From the NCBI GenBank assembly GCA_944321715.1, contig CALUMJ010000020.1:1-44327 (forward strand): a stretch of 44,327 bases of DNA, read 5' to 3'. Under the pieces are notes generated by a model. It did not search any database, was not told where the DNA came from, and was given only the letters and a program-made list of their open reading frames with translations. Each line of letters opens with the position of its first letter. The first letter of the stretch is position 1. The stretch is from an uncultured Muribaculaceae bacterium. GTDB lineage: Bacteria > Bacteroidota > Bacteroidia > Bacteroidales > Muribaculaceae. Below are positions 34,060 through 42,139 of this stretch, one piece after another. The translations under genes and the position numbers were made by a program.

Positions 34060-36297
34060 CTAACTAACTCTCACAGCCGACTTTACACCATCGACAGTCT
34101 TAATTTGCTTGCACAACTTGTTTACCACATCCACATCTTCCACATTCACGCTAAGGTCGCACTTGAACACGCCGGCATCGGCGGCGATGTCTAAGCGGCG
34201 AATGTATATCGCAAGGTTGGTGGAGATGATAGAAATTATTTCCTGCAATATGCCCATGCGGTCGATGCCTTCCACGTGCACAAGCACAGGGAATTTCTCG
34301 TTGCGCGTTTCCCAAATTGTCGTCACTATGCGCCCACCATAACTGCTTTTCAGGCGCATCGCATTTTCGCAAGTGAGCTTGTGTACCACCACATTGTTGT
34401 TCTCATCTACAAAGCCAAGTACGTCGTCGCCCGGAATGGGATGGCAGCACTCGGCTATCTTGTAGTTGTTCACACCATTCTCGGTGCGCAGCACATACGT
34501 TTTCTTAAAATCGATGGGTTGTGTTATTTCGGTAACAGTATCAGATTGCTTTGGCTGCTTGCGGCGCAATGGATTGGGGATACGTATCCGGTCCAAAATG
34601 TTGCGCTGCTTGGGGCGTAACGGTTGCAACAACTGTTCGGATAGCGCAATGTCGTCACAACCTATCCTGTAATACAATTCTTCCTTGTTGGCCAATTGCT
34701 GCGCCCCGAACACCTTGGTAATATTCTCATTGGTAAGCTCATAGCCATTAGCCTTCATGTATTCCGAGAACCGTGCCTCGCCCGTTTCGATTAGCGACCG
34801 CCGTTCCTTGCGCAATGCGGCTTTCAACCGTGTGCGCCCGCTCGCCGAGGCGAGGAAGTTAATCCACTCCGACTTTGGCCGCTGCGACTGCGAAGTGAGC
34901 ACTTCCACCTGGTCGCCGCTCTGCAACTTGTGCGACAGCGGCACAAGGCGATGGTTGACCTTCCCGGCTATGCAATGCACCCCAAGCTCCGAGTGCAAGT
35001 TGAACGCCACATCGAGCACCGTCGAGTCCTTCGGCAGCGTCATCAATTCGCCTTTTGGCGTGAACACCAGTATTTCGGACGCAAACAGGTTGAGCTTGAT
35101 AGTATCGAGGAAATCGAGAGCATTCGGCTCGGGGTTCTCCAATATGTCTTGTATGGTCTTGAGCCATGTGGCAAGCTCCGACTCCTCCTCGCCCTCGCCA
35201 ATCTTGTATTTCCAGTGGGCGGCAAAACCGCGCTCGGCCATGTCGTCCATGCGCTTGCTGCGTATCTGCACCTCTATCCAGTTGCCGTCGGGGCCCATCA
35301 CCGTCATGTGCAATGCGCGGTAGCCATTGGTCTTGGGTGTACTGAGCCAGTCGCGCGTCCGGTCGGGGTGCAAGCGGTAAAGGTCGGTAATCTCCGAATA
35401 GATGTTCCAGCAAGTGCGCTTCTCGTCGGCCTCGTTGGCGCAGTCGAATACAATCCTCACCGCATACAAGTCATATACCTCCTCAAACGGTATGTGCTTG
35501 GTGTCCATCTTTTTCCATATCGAATATACCGACTTCACACGGGCCTTGATGGTATAAGTCAGCCCCATGGCATCAAGCCGCTTCTTGATGGGGTCGGCAA
35601 AAGTGTTGAAGATTTCGTTGCGTTGAGCCTCGGTCGCCGCAATTTTCGCGCTTATTTCCTTATATGCCTCGGGATGTTCATACTTGAAACTAAGGTCTTC
35701 AAGTTCGGTTTTTATAGCAAACAGCCCGAGCCGGTGAGCCAACGGGGCATATATATACAACGTTTCGCCAGCAATCTTGTATTGCTTGCTCGGTATCATC
35801 GAGCCGAGTGTGCGCATATTGTGCAGGCGGTCGGCCATCTTTATCAGCACCACGCGTATGTCGTTGTTCATCGTCAGCAGCAACTTACGGAAGTTCTCGG
35901 CCTGCGCCGAAGCCTTGTCACCGAATATCCCGCCCGATATTTTCGTCAACCCTTCTACGATTTGGGCTATCTTCTTGCCAAACTGCGACTCAATGTCCTC
36001 AACCGTGTAATCGGTGTCTTCCACCACGTCGTGCAGCAACGCCGCACATATCGACACCGACCCCAACCCTATCTCGCGGCTCACTATGCGCGCCACGGCA
36101 ATAGGGTGCATGATGTATGGCTCTCCCGAACGGCGGCGTATCCCCTTGTGTGCCTCCTTGGCAAACTTGTAGGCACGCTCTATTATCTCGACCTTCTTGC
36201 GGTGGTTGCTTGCCATGTAGCCATCGAGCAGCTCCTTGAATGCGGCATCTACCATGCGGTCTTCCTCTTCGGGAGTGATTTTCTGTATCTCCGTCAT
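34060..36297 (-). CDS. rel: Bifunctional (p)ppGpp synthase/hydrolase (RelA/SpoT family)
   Basis: This 745-aa protein sets the level of the stringent-response alarmone (p)ppGpp. The N-terminal HD hydrolase domain has YIMHP (His64), LLHD (89-90) and ED (93-94), all intact, so hydrolysis should work. The synthetase domain follows with ARVKSVYSIWKKM, YDLYAVRIVF and NGYRALHMTV. A TGS domain (LMTLPKDSTVLDVAF), a linker and a C-terminal ACT domain (VLVHVEGIDRMGILQEI) complete the long RSH plan. I used the ATG at 36297; the frame runs 13 codons further upstream, but those residues are not family-like. A strong promoter lies about 55 bases upstream. Four genes follow the order rel, 7TM-HD, membrane protein, DUF4919. 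Confidence 0.95.
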   Translation of the reverse strand: MTEIQKITPEEEDRMVDAAFKELLDGYMASNHRKKVEIIERAYKFAKEAHKGIRRRSGEPYIMHPIAVARIVSREIGLGSVSICAALLHDVVEDTDYTVEDIESQFGKKIAQIVEGLTKISGGIFGDKASAQAENFRKLLLTMNNDIRVVLIKMADRLHNMRTLGSMIPSKQYKIAGETLYIYAPLAHRLGLFAIKTELEDLSFKYEHPEAYKEISAKIAATEAQRNEIFNTFADPIKKRLDAMGLTYTIKARVKSVYSIWKKMDTKHIPFEEVYDLYAVRIVFDCANEADEKRTCWNIYSEITDLYRLHPDRTRDWLSTPKTNGYRALHMTVMGPDGNWIEVQIRSKRMDDMAERGFAAHWKYKIGEGEEESELATWLKTIQDILENPEPNALDFLDTIKLNLFASEILVFTPKGELMTLPKDSTVLDVAFNLHSELGVHCIAGKVNHRLVPLSHKLQSGDQVEVLTSQSQRPKSEWINFLASASGRTRLKAALRKERRSLIETGEARFSEYMKANGYELTNENITKVFGAQQLANKEELYYRIGCDDIALSEQLLQPLRPKQRNILDRIRIPNPLRRKQPKQSDTVTEITQPIDFKKTYVLRTENGVNNYKIAECCHPIPGDDVLGFVDENNNVVVHKLTCENAMRLKSSYGGRIVTTIWETRNEKFPVLVHVEGIDRMGILQEIISIISTNLAIYIRRLDIAADAGVFKCDLSVNVEDVDVVNKLCKQIKTVDGVKSAVRVS

Positions 36298-36353
36298 AAT
36301 GCTTCTATGGTTTTCGGTTTTGTGGTAATAATACACTCATGGGAATGAACACA

Positions 36354-36385
36354 CAAACATACAAAAAAAGTTGCTACATTTCAAA
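36354..36385 (-). promoter_or_regulatory. Promoter of rel and its operon
   Basis: On the minus strand TTTG (36385-36382), a 20-base spacer and TATGTTTG (36361-36354) match the consensus exactly. The start would be near 36347. Confidence 0.8.
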
Positions 36386-36429
36386 ACTTGCCATCATTTT
36401 CATCACGTTTTTTCCTACACGAGAGTGCT

Positions 36430-36474
36430 AAAAAGCATGGGGCCGTGCATTCTATCCGACGAATGCACAGCCCC
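36430..36474 (-). terminator. Terminator of the aminotransferase gene
   Basis: On the minus strand GGGGC.GTGCATTC pairs with GAATGCAC.GCCCC (36474 to 36439, 8-base loop), followed by ATGCTTTTT. It separates this gene from rel. Confidence 0.85.
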
Positions 36475-36501
36475 GACATTATATCCGTTTCACGAGCAAC
36501 T

Positions 36502-37680
36502 TCATATCTTGCCTATAGCTTCCGCAATCCGCTCCATGGCCTCGACGACTATGCGGCGTGGCGACGCCACATTGAGCCTCATGTGTCCGGCACCAGCACT
36601 GCCAAACATTTCCCCATCGTTGAGTGCCAACCTTGCCTTATTGATAAACAAATCGACAAGTTGCTCATGCCCAAGCCCAAGGGCCGTGCAATCGAGCCAC
36701 ACCAGGAACGAGGCTTCGGGGCGCACCGGCACAACCTGCGGCAACCGCTCGGCGCAAAAATCCTCTACAAACTCGATGTTGCGCTCGATGTATGCTTTTG
36801 CCTGGTCGAGCCACTCGCTGCCACATTTATAGGCAGCCTCTGTAGCCACGGTAGAGATGAATTGCGGCTCGTTGAACTCGTTGCCTTCTAACCACGAGAA
36901 GAACCCTTCGCGCAATTCGGGATTCTTCACCACGCACCACGAACTGACCAGCCCCGGAATGTTGAATGTCTTGGACGGTGCCGACAGTGTGACCGAAACA
37001 GCGGCAGCATCGTCGCTAACCGCAGCAAATGGGTGATGCACATTGCCAAACAGCGCCAAGTCGCCATGTATCTCATCGCTTATCACTATCACGCCATACT
37101 GCCGAGCCAGCCGAGCCACCTGTTGCAATGTGGCCACATCCCACGTTATGCCTATTGGATTGTGGGGGTTGCACAAGATTAACAGCCGAGGCCGCTCTTC
37201 CTTGAAAATGCGCTCAAGCCCCTCAAGGTCCATGACATAACTCCCGTCGCCAGTGTGCAACAGGCCATTATTCACCACTTGCCGGCCATTTTTCTCAGGC
37301 ACGATGCGAAACGGATGATACACAGGCTCTTGTATGACCACCTTGTCACCTTTATCGGTAAAATAATTTACCACAAACCCTATGCCCTTCACCACTCCCG
37401 GCATGTAACACAATTCGTTGCAGTCGAAATTGAACCCGTGCATGTTGCGTTCCCAGTCGATGATTGACTGCCAATAACCGTCGCTCGGTATCGCATAACC
37501 ATAAATGCGATGGTCGAGCCGTTGCTTGAGTGCCGCCGTGATTTCACCGCACACCTCGAAATCCATGTCGGCAACCCACAGGGGAAGTGCATCTTCCCTT
37601 CCGAACCGCGCCAGCAACCCGTCGTGCTTCATCGAGCCTGTGCCACGCCTCTCTACGACTTTGTCGAAATTATATATCAT
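36502..37680 (-). CDS. MalY/PatB-type PLP-dependent aminotransferase (putative cystathionine beta-lyase)
   Basis: This 392-aa fold-type I PLP enzyme probably cleaves cystathionine to homocysteine, pyruvate and ammonia, or acts as a related C-S lyase. The PLP Lys237 is in SAPSKTFN; NPHNPIG (171-177) and SDEIHGDL (201-208, Asp202 contacts the pyridine nitrogen) are the class motifs. The N terminus MIYNFDKVVERRGTGSMKHD with LPLWVADMDF is characteristic of the MalY/PatB group. I chose the ATG at 37680; the open frame extends 37 codons further, but those residues are not conserved-looking. A TAATTTTG box lies just upstream (37717-37710) without a matching -33 box. Confidence 0.92.
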   Translation of the reverse strand: MIYNFDKVVERRGTGSMKHDGLLARFGREDALPLWVADMDFEVCGEITAALKQRLDHRIYGYAIPSDGYWQSIIDWERNMHGFNFDCNELCYMPGVVKGIGFVVNYFTDKGDKVVIQEPVYHPFRIVPEKNGRQVVNNGLLHTGDGSYVMDLEGLERIFKEERPRLLILCNPHNPIGITWDVATLQQVARLARQYGVIVISDEIHGDLALFGNVHHPFAAVSDDAAAVSVTLSAPSKTFNIPGLVSSWCVVKNPELREGFFSWLEGNEFNEPQFISTVATEAAYKCGSEWLDQAKAYIERNIEFVEDFCAERLPQVVPVRPEASFLVWLDCTALGLGHEQLVDLFINKARLALNDGEMFGSAGAGHMRLNVASPRRIVVEAMERIAEAIGKI

Positions 37681-37925
37681 AGCTATTATGTTTTTTGGTT
37701 GAACGATTGCAAAATTACACAACAGCATCGAATAATCCCACCCTCGACGATTATAAACCGGAGAACGCACCAATCTTTTGGCACGGTCCATCTATTTTGT
37801 CACGCTTCATTGCATCATCTGGCGGCACGTCATTCTGCCTGTTCGGCAACCTCGGCAAGACATAATCACGCCAACTTCTATGCACAGCCCACAAAATATA
37901 TGATATAAAAATCGCAAATTATTGC

Positions 37926-37933
37926 TACCTTTG
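37926..37933 (+). promoter_or_regulatory. Possible -7 box upstream of pepT
   Basis: TACCTTTG matches the -7 consensus, but no TTTG lies 18-21 bases before it. If used, the transcript would run through the repeat copy at 37945-38118 before reaching pepT, giving a 240-base structured leader. The rest of 37681-38182 holds no gene. Confidence 0.35.
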
Positions 37934-37944
37934 TGTGGCAATGA

Positions 37945-38118
37945 AGGTGTGCCGAAATGAACGACACACAGTTTGCATGAACTCACGGCTCGTACATCTG
38001 TGTACCGCAGGCACTGTTAGCCAACTGTGTGTAAATAAAATATGCGCCCGATGGCGCAGTTGACGCACGAGCCGTGCGCCACTACAAAATCGAGCAAATC
38101 CACATTTTTGCACGCCCC
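37945..38118. repeat. Decayed full-length copy D of the 173-bp element
   Basis: The left end (aggtgtgccgaaatg), the mutated left arm (cacggctcgta), the inner motif gtgtaccgcaggcactgttagccaa in two adjoining pieces matching copy B, the right arm (gacgcacgagccgtgcgccactac region near 38063-38086) and the right end (cacatttttgcacgcccc) are in the same order and add up to 174 bases. The central GGCTCG/CGAGCC pair is again complementary between arms. It lies in the pepT upstream region. Confidence 0.65.
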
Positions 38119-38182
38119 GCCGTTGCCGCTATTGCCAACCGTGGCTGCACTCCACAGGTGTGCCACACATAAAACACTTACG

Positions 38183-39415
38183 ATGATGACTGTAGTTGAC
38201 CGTTTTTTGCAGTATGTGAAGTTCGACACTCAGAGCGACGAACTCACCAACCTCACACCCTCCACACCGGGACAGATGATTTTTGCCCAGCACCTCGAAA
38301 AAGACCTCATGCAAATAGGGCTTACCGACATATCGCTCGACGACAACGGCTACCTGATGGCAACACTGCCATCGAATTGCGACAAGCCTGTGCCTACCGT
38401 TGGCTTCATCGCCCACCTCGACACGTCGCCCGACATGTCGGGGCATCACGTGTCGCCTCGCATTGTCGAGAAGTATGACGGTGGCGACATCGTGCTGAAT
38501 GCCGATAAGGGCATCGTGCTGTCGCCGTCGCAGTTCCCCGAGCTGAACGACTACCGTGGGCAAGACTTGATTGTGACCGACGGCAACACGCTGCTCGGTG
38601 CCGACGACAAGGCCGGCATAGCCGAAATCATCGCCGCAATCGACTACTTGAAGTCACACCCCGAAATCAAGCACGGCGACATACGCATCGCCTTCAACCC
38701 CGATGAAGAAATCGGACAGGGCGCACACAAATTCGACGTGCAGAAGTTTGCTGCCGACTGGGCCTATACAATGGACGGCGGCGCAATAGGCGAGCTTGAA
38801 TATGAAAACTTCAACGCCGCCGTGGCCAAAGTGACTTTCCAAGGACGCAACGTGCATCCGGGATATGCCAAGCACAAGATGATTAACTCCATTCGCATTG
38901 CCAACCAATTCGCCATCATGCTCCCACGCTGGGAAACGCCCGAGCACACCGAGGGTTATGAGGGATTTTATCACCTCGTCGGTATCGAAGGCAACGTGGA
39001 GCAGACTGTAATCACATACATTATCCGCGACCACGACCGCGACCGGTTTGAACGCCGCAAAAAAGAGCTTGAACACCTCACGAGGAAAATCAACAATGAG
39101 TTCCCCGATTGCGCCTCAATCGAAATCAAAGACCAATACTACAACATGCTCGAAAAAATCAAGCCCGTGATGCACATCATCGACATCGCCAAGGCTGCAA
39201 TGGAGCGTGCCGGAGTGAAACCTGTAGTGCAACCCATCCGTGGCGGAACCGACGGAGCACAACTGTCGTTCAAGGGTCTGCCCTGCCCCAACATTTTTGC
39301 CGGCGGGCTGAACTTCCACGGCCGTTATGAGTTTGTGCCAATCCCTTCGATGGAGCGCGCCACCGACACGATTGTGGAAATATGTAAGATAGTAGCCGAA
39401 GAGGCTGGTGCATAA
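38183..39415 (+). CDS. pepT: Peptidase T (tripeptide aminopeptidase)
   Basis: This 410-aa M20-family dizinc enzyme removes the N-terminal residue from tripeptides in the cytosol. Metal and catalytic residues are visible: His78 and Asp80 in [11 protein letters not shown], Asp141 in GADDKAG, and Glu175-Glu176 in NPDEEIGQG, at positions close to those of the Salmonella enzyme. A dimerisation (lid) domain occupies about 205-320. The chosen ATG (38183, or 38186 next to it) begins the conserved [16 protein letters not shown]; the frame extends to 38042, but that part lies in the repeat. With the DPP5-like enzyme it indicates use of oligopeptides. RuvB starts 13 bases after its stop. Confidence 0.95.
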   Translation: MMTVVDRFLQYVKFDTQSDELTNLTPSTPGQMIFAQHLEKDLMQIGLTDISLDDNGYLMATLPSNCDKPVPTVGFIAHLDTSPDMSGHHVSPRIVEKYDGGDIVLNADKGIVLSPSQFPELNDYRGQDLIVTDGNTLLGADDKAGIAEIIAAIDYLKSHPEIKHGDIRIAFNPDEEIGQGAHKFDVQKFAADWAYTMDGGAIGELEYENFNAAVAKVTFQGRNVHPGYAKHKMINSIRIANQFAIMLPRWETPEHTEGYEGFYHLVGIEGNVEQTVITYIIRDHDRDRFERRKKELEHLTRKINNEFPDCASIEIKDQYYNMLEKIKPVMHIIDIAKAAMERAGVKPVVQPIRGGTDGAQLSFKGLPCPNIFAGGLNFHGRYEFVPIPSMERATDTIVEICKIVAEEAGA

Positions 39416-39428
39416 TCACATAACCGAC

Positions 39429-40448
39429 ATGCCTGAAAATTTCGACATTAGGCGCGAACGCATCGAGAGCGACAAAGACTTTGAACGGGCATTGCGCCCG
39501 ATGGTTTTCGACGACTTCAGCGGACAAGACAAGGTTATCGAAAACCTGCGAGTGTTTGTCGCAGCCGCCCGATTGCGCGGCGAGGCTCTCGACCACATTT
39601 TGCTGCACGGGCCTCCAGGATTGGGAAAAACGACGCTTTCAAACATCGTTGCCAACGAGCTTGGGGTGGGATTCAAGGTCACTTCGGGGCCTGTGCTCGA
39701 CAAGCCCGGCGACTTGGCTGGTATTCTCACGTCGCTCGAAGAAAACGATGTGCTGTTTATCGACGAAATCCACCGTCTTAGCCCCGTGGTAGAGGAATAC
39801 CTCTACTCGGCCATGGAGGACTATCGCATCGACATAATGATTGACAAGGGCCCGGGCGCGCGGTCGGTGCAGCTCACGCTGTCGCCGTTCACGCTCATCG
39901 GAGCCACCACTCGCAGCGGACTGCTCACTGCCCCACTAAGGGCGCGTTTCGGCATCAATTGCCACCTTGAATATTACGACCATCAGGTGCTGCAAGGAAT
40001 CGTGAAGCGGTCGGCTCGCCTGCTGGGTGTGCCAATCACCGACGATGCCTCGCGCGAGATTGCACTGCGCAGCCGTGGAACGCCGCGCATAGCCAACTCG
40101 CTGCTGCGCCGTGTGCGCGACTTCGCTCAGGTGAAAGGCGACGGGTCGGTCAACAGCGTAATCGCTCGTTATGCGCTCGAAGCCCTCAACATCGACCAAT
40201 ATGGCCTCGATGAAATCGACAACAAGATACTGACAACCATCATCGACAAGTTCAAGGGTGGCCCAGTGGGATTGACCACCATAGCCACGGCTCTCGGCGA
40301 AGACCCCGGCACCATCGAGGAGGTGTATGAACCGTTCCTCATCAAGGAAGGCTTCATAAAGCGCACACCACGTGGCCGCGAAGTCACCGACCTCGCCTAC
40401 TCCCACCTCGGCCGCAGCCGCTTCGCCGCCGAAGCATCATTGTTCTGA
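39429..40448 (+). CDS. ruvB: Holliday junction branch migration ATPase RuvB
   Basis: This AAA+ motor drives branch migration of Holliday junctions with RuvA. It has Walker [10 protein letters not shown], Walker [11 protein letters not shown], sensor 1 region [10 protein letters not shown], sensor 2 [18 protein letters not shown], and the C-terminal winged helix with [21 protein letters not shown]. Length (339 aa) is usual. I chose ATG 39429 ([10 protein letters not shown]), 13 bases past the pepT stop; an ATG at 39408 would overlap pepT by eight bases. No ruvA or ruvC lies nearby. Cotranscription with pepT is likely. Confidence 0.97.
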   Translation: MPENFDIRRERIESDKDFERALRPMVFDDFSGQDKVIENLRVFVAAARLRGEALDHILLHGPPGLGKTTLSNIVANELGVGFKVTSGPVLDKPGDLAGILTSLEENDVLFIDEIHRLSPVVEEYLYSAMEDYRIDIMIDKGPGARSVQLTLSPFTLIGATTRSGLLTAPLRARFGINCHLEYYDHQVLQGIVKRSARLLGVPITDDASREIALRSRGTPRIANSLLRRVRDFAQVKGDGSVNSVIARYALEALNIDQYGLDEIDNKILTTIIDKFKGGPVGLTTIATALGEDPGTIEEVYEPFLIKEGFIKRTPRGREVTDLAYSHLGRSRFAAEASLF

Positions 40449-40484
40449 TAGTTGCATGAAAACGATAGATTTGCGTCATTCATT

Positions 40485-40576
40485 GTGGGATAAATATCTC
40501 CCACTGAAAATTTCCACGCAGTGAGTGGAAAAATCTAAATGTCGCCCCGTAGAGCCGCGGCGCGCCACGGCTCTAC
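40485..40576 (+). other. Three successive hairpins between ruvB and the flippase gene
   Basis: Hairpin 1 is GTGGGA/TCCCAC (40485-40504). Hairpin 2 is TTTCCAC/GTGGAAA (40511-40531), followed by AATCTAAAT. Hairpin 3 is GTAGAGCCG/CGGCTCTAC (40549-40576), a palindrome with the same GTAG..CTAC ends as the element arms but a different core. A TAGATTTG box at 40466-40473 precedes them. None has a strong T-run. Confidence 0.55.
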
Positions 40577-40607
40577 AACAGCAACAAAACAATTAATTTG
40601 ACTGATT

Positions 40608-42083
40608 ATGGCTGGATTGAAATCACTGGCTAAAGATACTGCAATTTATGGAATGAGCAGCATCGTGGGGCGTTTCCTGAACTACCTGCTGGTGCCGCTA
40701 TACACGGCAAAACTGTCGGTGGAATCGGGCGGTTACGGCGTAATTACCAACATTTATTCCTACGTTGCCCTGTTGCTCGTAATTCTCACCTACGGCATGG
40801 AAACATCGTTTTTCCGTTTTGCCAACAAGAAAGATGAGAATCCCGAAAGGGTATATTCGTCCATTCTCATGTCTGTAGCCACCACGTCGTTGCTGTTTGT
40901 GTTGCTTGTGCTTGCATTCTTGCCACAGGTATCGGCGTTCATCGGCTATGCCGACCACCCCGAGTATGTGGGCGTGATGGCTGCCTGCGTGGCAATCGAC
41001 GCATTCCAGACAATTCCGTTTGCATTCTTGCGATATAAAAAGAAGCCCATCAAGTTTGCTTCCCTCAAACTGCTTTTCATTATACTCAACATCTCGCTGA
41101 ACCTTGTGTATTTCATTGCCCTGCCAGCGCTTTACGAAAGCCACCCCGATACGGTAGGGTTGATTTACGACCCTACGGTGGGTGTAGGCTACGCATTCTA
41201 CATTAACCTATTTTGCACAGCACTCATAACATTCTTCTTTTGGCGCGAGCTGACGGGCTTCAAGTATGTGTTTGACTGGCAACTCATGCGGCGCATACTC
41301 AGTTACAGTTGGCCAATATTAATCTTGGGCATAACCGGCATTCTCAACCAGACTGCCGACAAAATCCTATTCCCTTTCATTTACACTGGCAGCGATGCCA
41401 CGGCACAACTTGGCATATATGGCGCAGCAAGCAAGGTGGCAATGATTATGGCAGTCATCACGCAAGCATTCCGCTATGCCTACGAGCCGTTTGTGTTCGG
41501 CAAGACCTCCGACCGCGACAATGCCGCCACACAGGCACAAGCCATGAAGTTTTTCATCATCTTCACATTGCTTGCATTCCTCGCCGTGATTGCCTACATC
41601 GACATTATCAAGTATATTATCGCCCCGAGCTACTGGAGCGGGCTGCAAGTAATCCCCATAGTGATGGCAGCCGAAATTATGATGGGCGTGTATTTCAACT
41701 TGTCGTTTTGGTACAAGCTCACCGACCGCACCATCTGGGGTGCCATATTCTCGGGCATCGGCTGCGCGGTGCTTGTCGCAATCAATGTCATTTTCGTGCC
41801 ACGCTATGGCTACATGGCATGTGCTTGGGCAGGCTTTGCCGGATATGGCACGGCAATGCTCATTTCCTACTTCGTCGGGCGCAAATACTACCCCGTCGCC
41901 TACCCTCTAAAGCGCATAGCCTGCTACCTGTTGCTTGCAGGTGCGATTTTTGTCGTTTACCAATTGGTCGCAATCGACAACCTTTTCCTCAACTTGCTGC
42001 TGCGCACCGCCCTGCTCGCCGTGTTTGCCGCGACCATCGTCAAGGCCGAACATTTCAAGCTACCCCGGAGGCATAGCGCATGA
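40608..42083 (+). CDS. Polysaccharide/lipid-linked oligosaccharide flippase (MOP superfamily)
   Basis: This 491-aa protein has about 14 hydrophobic segments over its full length and begins MAGLKSLAKDTAIYGMSSIVGRFLNYLLVPLY in the style of Wzx-type exporters (family name from pattern, quoted in part only: SSIVGRFLNYLLVPLYT). It should move lipid-linked sugar units across the inner membrane for O-antigen or surface glycan assembly. Charged residues inside membrane segments (RFANKKDENPERVYSSI region, RFLRYKKKP) are typical. No glycosyltransferases adjoin it, so its glycan is unknown. A lipid II flippase (MurJ) role is less likely from the overall pattern but not excluded. The PorE-like gene follows after 56 bases. 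Confidence 0.88.
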   Translation: MAGLKSLAKDTAIYGMSSIVGRFLNYLLVPLYTAKLSVESGGYGVITNIYSYVALLLVILTYGMETSFFRFANKKDENPERVYSSILMSVATTSLLFVLLVLAFLPQVSAFIGYADHPEYVGVMAACVAIDAFQTIPFAFLRYKKKPIKFASLKLLFIILNISLNLVYFIALPALYESHPDTVGLIYDPTVGVGYAFYINLFCTALITFFFWRELTGFKYVFDWQLMRRILSYSWPILILGITGILNQTADKILFPFIYTGSDATAQLGIYGAASKVAMIMAVITQAFRYAYEPFVFGKTSDRDNAATQAQAMKFFIIFTLLAFLAVIAYIDIIKYIIAPSYWSGLQVIPIVMAAEIMMGVYFNLSFWYKLTDRTIWGAIFSGIGCAVLVAINVIFVPRYGYMACAWAGFAGYGTAMLISYFVGRKYYPVAYPLKRIACYLLLAGAIFVVYQLVAIDNLFLNLLLRTALLAVFAATIVKAEHFKLPRRHSA

Positions 42084-42139
42084 CGCAATAATGCAGGCAT
42101 GAAAACCGTTATAAACACACGTGTTACACACTCTCGCAC

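Noticed and set aside
34930-36348. A 472-codon open frame on the plus strand opposite rel
   Set aside because: It is fully antisense to a strongly conserved gene, has no family motifs and follows from codon bias of the real gene.
36502-37791. Longer aminotransferase start at 37791
   Set aside because: The MalY/PatB family begins at the MIYNFD region; the extra 37 residues look like translated intergenic DNA and contain the probable promoter.
38042-38182. N-terminal extension of pepT to 38042
   Set aside because: The extension is translated repeat sequence; peptidase T begins at the conserved MMTVVDRF.
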